Part shown: positions 11,380-23,117 of the stretch, in pieces
Layout of the letters: each line of letters starts with the position of its first letter
Position numbering within the stretch: position 1 is the stretch's first letter
Source of the DNA: Rhyacophila brunnea
Lineage: Eukaryota > Arthropoda > Insecta > Trichoptera > Rhyacophilidae
Assembly: GCA_022495005.1 (NCBI GenBank)
Contig: JAGYXB010000825.1
Location: 1,674,001-1,738,000 of the forward strand
Direction of reading: 5' to 3'
Length of the DNA stretch: 64,000 nucleotides
Translations under genes and position numbers: made by a program
The notes under the pieces: model-generated
Seen by the model: the letters and a program-made list of their open reading frames with translations, nothing else
Told to the model about the DNA's origin: nothing
Databases searched by the model: none

Positions 11380-13360
11380 TCCATTAATTAGAAGGTCAAT
11401 ATCAACCAAAAATGACTAATCCAGATGGTATTGAATATGGGTGGAATTTATATTCTTGCCATGATTCACTACTTTCGAAAACACTAAATTTAATGAAGAT
11501 ATTGTCATGTTACATTTCACGTGACATGTCTACTTTTCAAACGCAGATATTAAATAAATAATGTTAATTTAATTAACAATAAATTTGGCACAACCTTTTT
11601 AAAAGTATGTGTCAACCTTGTTTCTAAAACAATGACGGTTAAAAAATAGGCCAATGAGGTTTCTTCCCGCCTTTTTGAAAGCGTCATATCAACAAATAAC
11701 TTATTTCCGCCCAGAAGATCTCACTCCAAGATTAGATTCAGTACAGATCGGACGTGTTCAGTTAACATAATAGAAAAAGTTTCAACGCCATTTTGTAGTT
11801 ACTTCCTTTCGGACGGGAAGTTAGAAGACAAGGCGGCAGATTCCAGCCAAGATGAGATTCCAGCCATCACACTTTAAACAAAGCTAAGTAATAATTACCA
11901 TCTTACAAGAAATACTCTAATGTACTGTACCAAGTGAACGCTTCTCAAATTTGTATTAGAATTTGTATATGTTTCCGTATCATTTTAAATTTAAATGTAA
12001 ATTGGTTGTGTGTAATTAAATAACACTTTTCACGATTAGCTGTGTTCTTATTTTTATACTGTTATATTTAATTTGTAAATACACAACTTTTAAGGCGCCC
12101 AAAAATTATAATTTAATATTTCAACGAGTTTACAAATGACATTTTATTTGAGGTAGATAAATGATTTATAAAACATTCTTTACGGAAGGTTAAGTTGGCA
12201 GAAAGCCGAATCTCATACGCTGTGAGATTAATAGTACTAAATATTTCATGTTTTATTGATTGAATTAGTTGGCACTCCATGTTTAATAATTGTGCATTAC
12301 AATTATTAAACTTCTTTTACTATTATCATTCAAACGATACTATTTACATTTTATACACTTTCCCATTTTTTTTAATTTGACAATATTTATAATAATTAAA
12401 TATTATTTCGTATAGATTCATGTTTCAAATATATTATTTTTTTACTTAAATAGTGTAATCTCTCTTATTCTGGGTTACATTACACTACATTGTGAAGAAA
12501 GCCAATTTGTGGTAGTGTAACTCCAGAAAAAAATCGGATAAATCTACTTGTTGGTATTATACTTAACTATACATTGCTATGAAGCGGTCAGTGGAGCGAC
12601 TTTACCGTGCCGAGATGATCAGAGAAGAACAATATTATCGTGTACATAGACAACGGCAATTTTGCGCTTTTCCTGTCGTTACAGAGGTCTGGCCAATTAT
12701 GTCTCAACTACTAATTCATCAGCATAGTAATGCATCCATTCATATAAATGATGATTTTCTTATAACATGTATGCATTATCGTGGTGATAATAATGAACAC
12801 CTACTTATCTAATCGGATGTATATTTGGTTTATTTTTTTAACGTTCACCTTCATCTGATTTATGTAAAATAAATGTCGCAGTAAAAACACCCTCCACTCG
12901 AATACGGATCGCTTTTATCGGAAAATAAACGAAAAACTGTTCTTTGTCTATAAATAAAACCGAATTATGCATTAGCGTCCATTAAAAGTGTCTTAAAGGA
13001 CATTAAACGGACGGTCTGTCCGACGTAAATGTTAATAGGACGTGAGTCTATAATTCAATAATATGGGTAAAGGCCTATAAGACATTTTAGTAAATGTATC
13101 TGCATTCCTTGATAAACGTACTATAAATAACAAACATTACTACAGCCATATCCAATAACGGAAAATGTACATATTCGCCGAGGAATTTATGATTCCAGAA
13201 CATTATATCTTTTATGGATATAAAAGATAATATTATCATGTAAAATCTTACATGAAAATATCTCTCAAAAAAAGATTTTACTGTATATTTCAGATGGAAA
13301 AATAATTGACAATTTAATAAAAACCCTTGAAATAATAATGATCATGATTTATATTGATAA
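11380..13360. other. Intergenic; one 77-codon frame unassigned
   Basis: A mixed-composition patch at 11640-11880 and long AT-rich tracts. A 77-codon frame at 12579-12812 begins with a basic, less AT-biased stretch (R-L-Y-R-A-E-M-I-R, then Y-R-V-H-R-Q-R-Q-F) but has no motif I recognise. It could be an exon or a transposon scrap, and I do not call it. No tRNA fold or repeat copy seen. Confidence 0.4.
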
Positions 13361-14544
13361 ATAATTACAAGATAGAAAGAACTTTTTATATATCACGTTT
13401 TTAAATACTGTTGAATCATATAAACTTGACAATTCTATGTATTAATAATTTAGGAAAATAATAAGGCAATTGTCAACGAATCATTTTTTTGCTATTTTGC
13501 AACAAACAAACAAATATAGAATACTGAGATTAATAATTTAGTTGTTAGGACCACCCCCTTAGTACAATAATAGTGGATTGTGATACACTCTCACATTAGC
13601 CTATTGCTAGTGCCTACACTGTAACTTCAAAAAAGGCTGAAACATGTTACCTAATCTCAAAAATCGTCGGCTTAACAAAACATGCAACCAAGCTCCTTGA
13701 TAACCCGTCAATATATTCTAGTTAAGTATTAAATGAATGTTTAGTTAATGAAACGTAAATTGTACAGCGTGATGGTTGAATGTAATTTAAATTCAGTAGA
13801 ATCGTTTATAATAGTAAAATCATAATTCTAAATAATAAATACGCAATAATATTAAAATGGCAACACCATTGTAAAATTATTGTTTTGTCGCGTTACTAAA
13901 TAAGGAGAACCCCATCGCGTTTTCGGTATATATTTTTTCTTGACTGGGTATTGTGAACCCTGTCGAAGTGAGTTAGCATCTAACGTTCAACCGCTAAACA
14001 CTGACTGTCAGGAAGTTGATTATATAGTAGAAAGCTCGTGCGAGCAACAAATAGCCAATTAAAAAAATAAATATAAGTTTTAATTAGTTATCTATTGAGT
14101 TAAATTAAAATGAAACATATAATAAAAGTGAAGCTGCCTAAAATTTGTGTTGCCCGTGAATTACTTATTATTTCACCCGTGTCCCTTTATAACACTATAG
14201 TCCCGAGTCTACCGAAATAAAGTTTAATAAATATAATAAAATCTTTGACACCTCGGGTCGCCGACTGAGCTAAACCCTGAAAGACCCTGAGAATATGTCA
14301 ATTGGATTACGGAGTTCTTCCGAAATAACTTTTCATACAAAACAGAATTAACTAAAAAATAATTCAATTCTACTTAAAGATGGCTAAAAGAATGCATTGG
14401 CATCGTGTTCTGATATATTATAAAAGTTTCAAATGTCTAGCTAGTCGGGAAGTTAGTTAAAAATCGATTGCAAGATTTGTACTGGATAAAACACCACCGG
14501 ACAAACAAGAATACTAGCTAAGAAAAACGTGATAAAATGTAAAT
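13361..14544 (+). mobile_element. MITE family O, split by a solo LTR
   Basis: The left part (13361-13580) begins AATTACAAGATAGAAAGAAC and the right part (14301-14544) ends CTAAGAAAAACGTGA. Uninterrupted copies at 33289-33741, 35674-36118 and 47231-47717 (minus) show that the two parts are one element. The ends of the best copy are inverted (TACAACGTTTTT / AAAAACGTTGTA), with about 30 further shared bases outside the left inverted repeat. Superfamily unknown. Confidence 0.75.
13581..14300 (+). mobile_element. Solo LTR, 720 bp, with 4-bp TSD
   Basis: The insert begins TGATACACTC and ends AATATGTCA, so it has the TG...CA ends of a retroviral-type LTR. It is flanked by ATTG on both sides (13577-13580, 14301-14304). 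The family O copy at 47231-47717 holds the unoccupied site (complement of GTGGATTGGATTACGG), with one ATTG only. A TATA-like block at 13925-13936 and AATAAA at 14216-14221 fit a U3-R-U5 layout. No internal gag-pol region flanks it, as expected after LTR-LTR recombination. A 4-bp duplication fits Ty3/Gypsy or BEL/Pao. Orientation is inferred from the TATA and polyadenylation order. Confidence 0.8.
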
Positions 14545-14635
14545 GTTTTAATGTCTCTTTGTGCATAGACACGCACATGTCATAGTTACGAATATTCTTT
14601 CTGTATTAATCCATGTTCGCTTATTAGTTACAGCA

Positions 14636-14835
14636 GTTGTTACCACGCAGCGCTTCCAAGAATGCATATCGCTCGTCAGTCGTCTTGAATCTTCGCAGGT
14701 CATGCTAGCATCCTGTAGCTTCACCGTATATGTCCTGTGGATGATAATTGGCAGCCTTGCAGGACACCAGAATCCAGCTGGCTTTAAGGAAAGGCCAGCT
14801 AGGTTGAGACTTCTCCCTAAGGATTTTGTTTTGTG
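14636..14835 (-). pseudogene. LINE C-terminal remnant (family D), minus strand
   Basis: The minus strand reads Y-T-V-K-L-Q-D-A-S-M-T-C-E-D-S-R-R-L and then S-D-M-H-S-W-K-R. This is the decayed form of the W-x-D-A-x-x-x-A-x-D-R-x-x-W tail at the extreme C-terminus of endonuclease-reverse-transcriptase elements. It sits in a longer open frame (14548-14898), which is chance extension. Other family D pieces lie at 23941, 27958, 53965, 59742 and 61040. Confidence 0.6.
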
Positions 14836-14899
14836 GCATTCAGTGTTCGAGATCGAGATTATTACCATTTCAAAAAAATAATTCATAATTATCAACATT

Positions 14900-16860
14900 T
14901 TTTCATGAGATTAATGATTGAAGAAGAAGATTTTTTTGTTTCAAAACTGATAAACAAGTCACACAATTTAATAAAAAATAGTCCTGTTCCAAAATTTGGT
15001 AATGACTTACGCGGTGTTTACATTTGCGTATATAAGTAGTTGGAATAAGTGACAGGTGAGTCTCGACACACGCAAAATAAGTGGCTGATACAAATATAAT
15101 TACTGTTTAAACTAAGTGAATATAGTGTCATACATAAATATGACGATATAAGTGTCAAATGTTAACGTACCTTTATACTACATTGTATCAATTAATTGTG
15201 TGTAATATTTATTTTATTGTTCAATTATACTAAAATGTTTGCATGTTTATTTTCAAGCAATATTCAGCAATTCAATTCTAGCTTTTTATGAAAAGTTTTA
15301 AGCTGGTGTCTAAGAATATAATATTTTCTATCGTAAAGCTATTTTTGAAGCAGAAATAATTGTTTTGACTAATTTGGCAAATATGACTAGACTTTAAGTA
15401 CTTTATTGAGTGATTATAAGAAAGACGATGGTTGCCCCAATTCATTAAAAAAAATCGGTGTGTGTACTTATGTACGCGCGTTAGAAGTTATACTTCTTTG
15501 GCGTAACAAAACAAAAACAAAACTTGTGATAAACTAGATTCTTTGACTAGCTCTTAATTATCTTGTTAAATTACACACTCAAGAAAAATGACCGCTTATT
15601 GGAACGCCGTTGGTTTATTTCTATACACTTTTACTTATATTACTAAATTATATAATGGTTTCTCGTTGTTTTTATTTTTAAAGTACCAACTGTCACTCTG
15701 ACGTTTAATCGTTTGTTTACGTAAGGAATCGAAAATGGTCGACAATAATAAATTCGCTGCCTAGGCAACGGAACAATTCTAAACTATAATATGATACTGT
15801 ATAATCGTCACGATTGGAGTACCATTCCATGGCGTAAAGGTAGTACGTTCGGCTGATTTTTTGGTATTTAGCATATTTGGTACAATTAATTTGATTTGAC
15901 GCACCTATTAAAAGCTAAAGTGCTCGTGAAGGTCAAAAATGAATAATCTGGGATATATTTATAAATATGGCGTAAATATACCGTAGATTTTATAGGAAAG
16001 ATAATATATATGTCATTATAATTCGGTATCTTTTCTCATCTTAAAATTTTGCATTTCACGATCACGATGACGATGACGACCGCGTCAAGATCATTTATGC
16101 TGTCCGTTCATTAGAATGTCTGGCATATGTATAAAGCACCAAAAAAATGTTACATGGGCGCTATATGCAGGAGTAAATTAAATTACATATTGTGTTTTGT
16201 GAAAGCCAGAAAATTCACATTGAAAAATTCGGCGTGACGTTGCTGTCGAGACGAGTTTGTATGTGCGACCTGGTTAAGGTGTTGAATTTCATATCGCATA
16301 CGTTCGACCTAATTCGACAGTTCATCAGTTATGCGCAATCTAAAAATATTCCCCATTATAAAATAAGCAACAACGGCTGTCAAATATTATTGGCGACCGT
16401 TCATTGTACATTTTGTATGAGCGGGCATTGAAAGCTCTCCCTGTCGTTAGGCCCGGCCCACACACAAACGCGAGAGTCTGAATGAAAATCGCAATTAATC
16501 ATGCCGCGAATAAAGGGAACATATTTTTATCACCACGATATCACGTACATTGACGTGGCGCGTGTCAAGAAATAAGAACGGAATAGAAAAAAATATATAA
16601 TATAGATTAATCTATAATGTTTGTATTGGGAATTTTTATTCGGGCTGCTGTATTGAAAATACCTAAATCTACTTTTGTAATTTAAAGTTTATTCGATATA
16701 CGTATGTTTTTTGGTTTACAATCATTACTATACTCGAAAGTATTCATTATCATCTCCCCAGTTCCCAATAACGTTATTCAAATTATGGTCTCGCGGGATG
16801 TGTGCGGTGTTTCATGATACCTACTGTCTATCACGCGGTTAACCCATTATTTATTTTTAA
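14900..16860. other. Intergenic; no gene supported
   Basis: The part from 16060 to 16520 is less AT-rich, with GATGACGATGACGAC and a 79-codon frame (16192-16431) that has no recognised domain. A GAAGTTATACTTCTTT motif at 15485 also occurs at 4915, suggesting an old dispersed repeat. Short frames such as 14833-15039 are not supported. Confidence 0.4.
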
Positions 16861-16865
16861 CGTCT

Positions 16866-17080
16866 AATATGGCTGAGCGGTAACGTGTCGGCCTATAATG
16901 CTGGGTTAGAAGCCCCAGTCTAGGAAAATATCACATGTTGTTTAATGTGTGTTTGAACCGAAAGTATGGACATAATAGGTTAAGCAAGTGACTAACATCC
17001 ATTTCTGGTAAAAACAAGAATCTGTCAAAAGTATAACTTCCATTGTGAGGAGGTCAATTATTTGTTCGTCTTGGTATCGG
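16866..17080 (+). mobile_element. tRNA-derived SINE-3
   Basis: The head TATGGCTGAGCGGTAACGTG matches the A box of a Ser/Leu-type tRNA. The body carries ATGGACATAATAGGTTAAGC and CTAACATCCATTTCTGGTAA and ends TTGTGAGGAGGTCAA. Copies: 50095-50275, 53437-53632 and a minus fragment at 49735-49835. The B box is lost here. Confidence 0.7.
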
Positions 17081-17150
17081 ATATGGTTAAAATATTTTTT
17101 TTGTGGAACTATTGATTGGTTAAATCAATAGTTTATGCAATCGTATAACA

Positions 17151-17518
17151 CAGTGTTCCCCAACCTTTTTACACCTGCGGACCGGACCACTAATACTGAA
17201 ATAAAAATGGTTTTTTAAGTAATATTTTTTAAATCTTATATTGTGACAGATGGACATAACTATAACTAACAAATATACATATAACAGTCTGATACAATTA
17301 AAATTTAACAAAAACAATGGGTGTTTTTCAACAAACTAATGCGAAACCTGCTGTTGCATCTTTGCTTTACAATTTATATTAATAAATTTATGAATTTATG
17401 ATTGATTCCATAAGATGGATAATTGGACACTAATATCCAAAACAATGGAAATAATTTAATGTTCCTTGGGCGGCCCGGTACCATTTTTTATCCACGGACC
17501 GAGGGTTGGGGACCACTG
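17151..17518. mobile_element. hAT MITE, 368 bp, perfect 8-bp TSD
   Basis: The ends are CAGTGTTCCCCAACC and GGTTGGGGACCACTG. The flanks are GTATAACA on both sides (17143-17150, 17519-17526). Subterminal GCGGACCGG / ACGGACCGAG blocks are shared with widespread Charlie-type hAT ends (CAGTGGTCCCCAACC), as I remember them. The interior is AT-rich and non-coding; a 65-codon frame crossing it is chance. Confidence 0.88.
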
Positions 17519-17529
17519 GTATAACATAT

Positions 17530-18740
17530 ATGGAACAAAGTGACTAAAAATAATTTTTAATAATTTTTATTTTTATTTATTTATTTAATTTTAATAGTTT
17601 TTGACATGGCGATGCAAAGTTGTATAAAATTACTAGTTGTCACAAAGCCGTTTGTGAGATTTTACATTCTATGCTGTGAAAATAATATATAGTGTATAAA
17701 TTGTAAAATATTTAACAAAAGTATCTATCGTCTTTTCCATTAAATTGGTTCTACAATCCGACGTAGGTCTTTAACATAGATATATAGCTTCAAGGCTAGA
17801 GCACTCATTCCACTCTATCCATTTTTTTATGATTTTCTAAAAAGTTTTTCAAAGTTAATTATTTTCTATAATAAAGAATCTACTATTTTGTATTTATTCA
17901 ATATACGATTAAAAATAGTAATCATTCATTTCAAATATGATTATTTCCATTAGTACAATAATGAAAATTGTTGTGCTGGTATATTTATATATTTTAAATT
18001 GGAAAGTTTATATATAATCAACTATGTCGTTCTAAAACTTTACAATATCAAATTATATTATGATACCTGATAGTCCTATAAATTATTCAGAAACTATTCG
18101 CTGTTATATTATATAATAATATTTCAGTATTAGATAAACATAGTATTTAATATAAGAGAAAAATGACTCGCAGTTAAATTTATTGTATATACGCCAATAT
18201 GTAATAAATAGTATATCTCAGATATTAATTTTCACATAAATCAGACTATTTCTAATGGAGCCGATAAATCTATTATGACAACTTATTATATCTGTTACGA
18301 GAAATCCATCGCTCACAAAATACGATATTATATTTATTTGCGAGGCTTTATGTCATACGCCATGCGTGGCCAGAGTGTTTTATTTATTGTGTAAGAAAAT
18401 ATTGTAATAAATGAGACTTTCGGATTAAGAGGTATAAGTCGAAAATCTACAGGACGAGCTTTTAGAGTTAAGCTTAAGACACACCATTCGAGCTCTGGCC
18501 ATTCATCCACAAAGAATAATATCGCATTACACAATATATTTAATATAATGTAATAATTTAAAATAAGTAAATTCTAGAAAAAAATACTAGTATTTCTGCT
18601 TTCATAAATTCGAATCAGCCATTGTTGACTACAAATTATTTAACTATTGCATTTTTTCCCTCCAAGTCAGAGGAATATCTATCTACATAATATTATTGTT
18701 GATTTATGAATAGGCGAATATTAAACTACAATTTTTTTAG
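17530..18740. other. AT-rich intergenic, nothing recognised
   Basis: Long A/T-rich tracts with no frame above about 66 codons, no tRNA fold and no second copy in the window. Confidence 0.55.
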
Positions 18741-18756
18741 GTTTTTAGCAAGTATC

Positions 18757-19118
18757 GTCTCGAAGCGGTACAAAATCGATTTCGTAAGCACGTCAATTTT
18801 AAAGCTTACCGTTATGATTTAACTAATTCTAATTCGACCACTGCAACTTTTATGGTACCAACTTTGGAAAGTCGAAGTTCTATATCTGATCAATATTTTC
18901 TTTTTAAAATTATCAACAGTTTTGTTGACTCGCCAAACTTACTCGAAAGGGTGGGTTTCCATTGTCCATCAAGATTTACGCGACACCAAACTTTGTACCA
19001 TATCAGTCGTAGCGGTTCTAATTATGCACAAAAATCTTTTATTCGGCGCTCTTTTTTAAATTATAACACATCTTTCTCCACCGCTGATCCTTTTAATAAT
19101 TCACCTGTTTCATTTTAA
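18757..19118 (+). pseudogene. CR1/Jockey-like LINE, reverse-transcriptase protein C-terminus
   Basis: An open frame of about 120 codons runs to a stop at 19116-19118. It reads L-E-A-V-Q-N-R-F-R-K-H, then S-I-S-D-Q-Y-F-L-F-K-I-I-N, then C-P-S-R-F-T-R, and N-Y-A-Q-K-S-F-I-R-R. This order (VQxxFxK, the LxxxxFLxKIxN helix, PxRxTR, NYxxxSxxxR) is typical of the region after the thumb of CR1/Jockey/L2-type reverse transcriptases. The stop followed by an AT-rich 3' untranslated part fits the natural C-terminus. The upstream protein (endonuclease, YxDD) is absent: the copy is 5'-truncated at about 18757. No inactivating stop lies in the surviving part, so it may be relatively young. Confidence 0.75.
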
Positions 19119-19410
19119 CGCGCTATCTCCAAAATTTTGCATAAATAGATATATAAACTTTATTATATATATTCTTTTATGATACTTTTTTTTGTATATA
19201 ATTTAATTATTCATTATTCTTCCACATTTTTCTCATGTAATTGTCTTATGTAATTTCTTTATATTTATGTTATTCTCACTTTCTATCTTGTTATTCTTAA
19301 TTATATTATAATGTATACATGGAAATTTTGGTGGTTGCAATAACTTTTCATTATTATATTTTAAATTTTTGTAATCAATATGTAACTGTTTGTTTCCTTA
19401 TTAAATAAAT
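19119..19410 (+). other. Probable 3' untranslated part of the CR1/Jockey-like copy
   Basis: AT-rich, non-coding, ending in TTATTAAATAAATAAAAT at about 19400-19417, with overlapping AATAAA signals. The exact 3' end is not fixed because another LINE 3' end follows directly. Confidence 0.5.
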
Positions 19411-19715
19411 AAAATAACTATGTTCAACCAATTTGCTTCGGGTGTTGATATATTCCACTTGCGTGAGGGTGAGTTTAGGTGGACGCTATTTTATAAATTC
19501 TTAAAATAGGGTCTCCTTAGCAAACTTGGTGTACTTCTTTGAACTTCTATAGATGTATAATTGTATTTTCACTGCTTTTGTGTGTTTATATTATGTTCTC
19601 TTTTTAATTTTAATTTTTATCGTTTTATTACTTTTCTTCTTTATAATAATGTTTCATGCCATATTGTGAACGTCTTAAACTTATAATTTGTAATTTATAC
19701 AATATGTTAAAAAAA
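19411..19715 (+). mobile_element. LINE 3' end (family B), plus strand
   Basis: It reads F-N-Q-F-A-S-G-V-D-I-F-H-L-R-E-G-E-F-R-W-T, then a stop, then GTGAACGTCTTAAACTTATA and ACAATATGTTAAAAAAAATT. It is parallel to the minus-strand copy at 10028-10800. Its start abuts the CR1/Jockey-like tail, so one element inserted beside the other or both belong to one longer family. Confidence 0.6.
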
Positions 19716-19883
19716 ATTACTCGAAAAACATTTTTTTACTTAATTTCGGAAAAAGTGTAGCGTTTTCTAAAATTTCGGGGATATTATGCGTCTCGCGTAA
19801 GCTCCAACCGGGATCCTGGCCAAAGACTTCATTTACGAGAAGATCCGGACTAAACTGAGACTATTGGCAACCATAGTCAATTA

Positions 19884-20067
19884 GGCTCCCGTGGTGCAGT
19901 GCGTAAGGCGCTTGCCTTCCACCCGAGAGTTCTGGGTTCGATTCCGGTCAGGACACAATATTTATGTGTTTTTCTCAAAGCCTGGGTATTTGTGATTATT
20001 CAAAATTACTAACAACCATCTTGTACAAAAAAGCAAAGACATGGTTATTAATATTTCAAAATTAAAA
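19884..20067 (+). mobile_element. Complete tRNA-derived SINE-1 with 13-bp TSD
   Basis: The head GGCTCCCGTGGTGCAGTGCG carries an A-box-like block, and GGTTCGATTCC is a perfect B box. The tail has ATATTTATGTGTTTTTCTCA and ends in A/T-rich sequence. AACCATAGTCAAT occurs on both sides (19869-19881, 20068-20080), a 13-bp target duplication as left by LINE machinery. Copies: 37199-37375, and a 5'-truncated one at 25731-25862. Confidence 0.85.
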
Positions 20068-20084
20068 AACCATAGTCAATAATT

Positions 20085-20589
20085 ACCGTCTTAGTATCTC
20101 ATAATCTCGACGCGAAAATAAAGCTGGAAGTAATAAAAATACCATAGCATTAGCCACTTAATATATCTATGGTTTAATGTCAATACCCCACATCAGACCT
20201 ATATGACGAAAATGACTTTTTGATTTACCTAATAAAAACAACAAAAATACTGCCTATCGACCGCAAAATTCCCATACCTGTAGTTATTTTAACCAAAATG
20301 ATACAGCCATTTTAGTAATTTCCCGTATCTGAACATTGCATAAATAAACCTGCAATAGCCCGTATCTTGCATCTAAGCTGTCAAGCATGTTGCATGACGT
20401 GTGTTGAATTCATATTCAAAATGTCATTTTCGAATTATTTAAAAGGTGAAACAGTAAGTAATATAACAAATTTGGATGTTTATCTTTATATAATAATATG
20501 TCACATTTTATTGGATGTCATAATTATATTAAGCGTTATGTACTTTGCTTTACCACTTTTTACGTAACGGGTTATTGGCATGCTATGTA
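20085..20589. other. Intergenic, nothing recognised
   Basis: No repeat copy, no tRNA fold. A 66-codon frame (20367-20567) has AT-driven composition. Confidence 0.5.
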
Positions 20590-20597
20590 GTTACAAC

Positions 20598-21200
20598 TAG
20601 AGTTGGGTTTCGGGAATTTCCCGACGAGAATTCGAGATTTTCCATCCCGAATCTCGAGAATTGAAATTTTTAACATTTCGGGAAAACCCGGATCTCGTGA
20701 ATCTTTTCTCGGGATTTGGGATTTCTTTGTTATCAAATATTGATTGAAAAAACAATTTTTATACATGAGAACAGTGGACAGAACTTTTCAGAACAGTGGA
20801 CAGAACAGAAAAAGACTTTTCGGAGCTTTTAACACAATTAAGCCAACGTCGATTCAAAATGGGCGCAATTTTTCAACATCAGGGAATCTTGAGTCTCATA
20901 ACCGTACGTGATTGTCAGACGAAGCGATTGTCTGTCTAGCGTCTGTGTTTTTTGAAATCCTATTTTAATAAGTAATATTTTGAATTTTTTTTTTCCTATT
21001 TTTATTTTGTTTGTCTTCTTACATAAATAAAAAAATACCTATTAGGATTTTTTACAGGTTTTTTTTTAAATTTCCCGATATCTCGAGAATTCTCAAGAAT
21101 TCTTTCCTGGAAATCCCGAATCTCGAGAATATCATATTTCATGATTTCGGGAAATCCCGAATATCGAGATTGAGATTTTCTCGGGAAATACCCAACTCTA
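20598..21200. mobile_element. hAT-like MITE, 603 bp, 7/8 TSD
   Basis: The ends are TAGAGTTGGGTTTCGGG and CGGGAAATACCCAACTCTA. The flanks GTTACAAC (20590-20597) and ATTACAAC (21201-21208) differ at one base. Both subterminal regions are packed with TCTCGAGAATTC and TCGGGATT palindromes, so each arm folds on itself. The two frames over the arms (20572-20766 minus, 21011-21253 plus) are translations of these repeats and not genes. Confidence 0.8.
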
Positions 21201-21214
21201 ATTACAACATGTGT

Positions 21215-21860
21215 GAACTATTAACATTCAGATATAGGATATTAAATATTTAGTTTTTTTTAGCTTCCTGCACAATTTGTAAAAAGTCACTTACGGGAGA
21301 TTGACATTAAGGACATCGATATTATAATTATACTATCACTGAATTTGTATGCTATAAAAATCAAGTCATATATTACTATGAACCTTATACTGACTACTAT
21401 ATTTATTGACTTAAATATTACTCTGGTGCGTAAAAGACTTTGTGAAATCAAACAACGATAACGGAAATCAGTCTTCGATAAATCTCGACATTTCGCTTTA
21501 TCTAAACATAGCCCAGTCATAAATTTAACTATTGAGTTTGACCACGATAAATTTTTGGCAATCGTAAAACAGTATTGTTTTTACGCAAAATAAAATACCC
21601 ATTTTCTTCATATTATTTCATAAAATCTGGCAGTAATCCTACATTTCGAGTTCGTATGTATTTTATGTCAATAGCTATTAAATTTACTGACTCACAATAA
21701 AAGGTCGAAAACTTACCTTCAAAATACTTACAAAATAACATTTATGAGTTATTTATGGATTTATGTAATTTACTTAGTAGCATCAGAAAAACTTTATTAG
21801 CGCTCAACAAATATATCACCTACGCGTTCAAGATATTAGACAAATGATACTAAACTTACA
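21215..21860. other. Intergenic, nothing recognised
   Basis: A 77-codon minus frame (21287-21520) has no domain. No repeat copy seen. Confidence 0.5.
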
Positions 21861-21867
21861 TACCTCA

Positions 21868-22215
21868 GAAAGGGACTGGGATAACTGGACACCAGGATAA
21901 TTGGGCGCCGCACTGTCGAATGAAATAAATATACGTTTGTTACTATTTTATACAGAACTTTTATACTACTTAGTAGTTTTAATTAATTTTCTTCTGGTAC
22001 TTAAATATAATATATATTATACACACAATTATATCATTATTTACGTGTGCATATTCACATCCTTATCAAGTATCAAATAATAATTTAAATATAAATAATA
22101 ATATTTAATATGTATTTTAAATGTACCTCTAATTCACGAATGACTATTTTATTTTCCATTTTCATTCGATTGCGTGGCGCCGAGCTGTCCCGGCGCCGAA
22201 TCGTCCTAGACTCAT
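21868..22215. mobile_element. Foldback repeat family J, copy 1
   Basis: The left end (GGATAACTGG, AGGATAATTGGGCGCCGCAC) and the right end (GGCGCCGAATCGTCCTA) are imperfect inverted copies built on a GGAC-AATTGG-GCGCC unit. A second copy at 23118-23940 shares both ends and the TACTACTTAGTAGTTTTAAT and ACGTGTGCATAT interior blocks. Class unknown; target duplication not found. Confidence 0.55.
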
Positions 22216-22219
22216 AAGA

Positions 22220-22538
22220 AACATGCCGATGTCAAAAAATTCCTGTAAAATGTTATAGGATATTAATTAGTATACAAACATGATGTTCTACGACTTTTTC
22301 AGAAATTATACCTATTAGAAAGTAATAAGGCATTTTTAATGACTTGTCAACATTTTCGAAAAAAAATGTCGCTTTTGTTTCTAGGCTTCTCAGATTAAAC
22401 TCGTTAATGCTAGAAAAGTCACACTTTTTTCTTTCTTCAAGCCAACTATATTCCGAGGCTAAGTACTACAGGTGCCTAAAGACAAATCAACTCAATTGGA
22501 TTTCAGCAACTGAAAGAGCTACCTAAAATTATATACAC
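22220..22538. other. Intergenic spacer
   Basis: A 60-codon frame (22344-22526) without a domain lies here; nothing else recognised. Confidence 0.45.
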
Positions 22539-22547
22539 TGTGTATAT

Positions 22548-23109
22548 CAGTGGCGAGGGGTAGAGGCAGGCTGTCAAGATTCGACATAAATAGTGCACAG
22601 TAAACTTTGTATGTCATAATTATTTGTTTTACAGATGGTGTTGGTTAGTTTTTAAAATTCAATTAAACCCTGCGAAAACCAAGCCATAATGGATAATAGT
22701 CAAAAAATACTCGTCTATCTATAAAATATATTATGCAATTAAATCATATATTATTTTGATTATTTTATAAATAGAATAATATTTTTTATCTATTATAATT
22801 TGGTTAGGCAGGGCAGTGATTAATGAATTTAAAACAAAGAACCAACAATATGTGTAATATGTATTCTTAATCTAACGAAAATAAATAAGTATGAGTGAAA
22901 AAGTATGCACAATTTTGTCGTATCGCCCAAAATATACCAAAACTATTATGGTTTTGTTTAGGCAGGGTTTAATTGATTTTTAAAAACTAACCAATACTAT
23001 TTGTAAATTGTAATCTTAGTTCAATAAAAACAAATACGTACGAATGAAAACGTTTAATGTTCACTATTTATTACGGATCTTAACAGCCTAGCTCCAACCT
23101 TAGCTACTG
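22548..23109. mobile_element. Foldback hAT-like MITE (family E), copy 2, 7/8 TSD
   Basis: The element starts CAGTGGCGAGGGG and ends AGCTACTG. The flanks are GTGTATAT (22540-22547) and GTGTATAG (23110-23117), 7 of 8 identical. The arms are the same long inverted repeat as copy 1. It sits directly upstream of family J copy 2. Confidence 0.8.
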
Positions 23110-23117
23110 GTGTATAG

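Noticed and set aside
19884..19960. tRNA gene
   Set aside because: The tRNA-like part is followed by the SINE-1 tail and the whole is bounded by a 13-bp target duplication, so it is a retroposed SINE.
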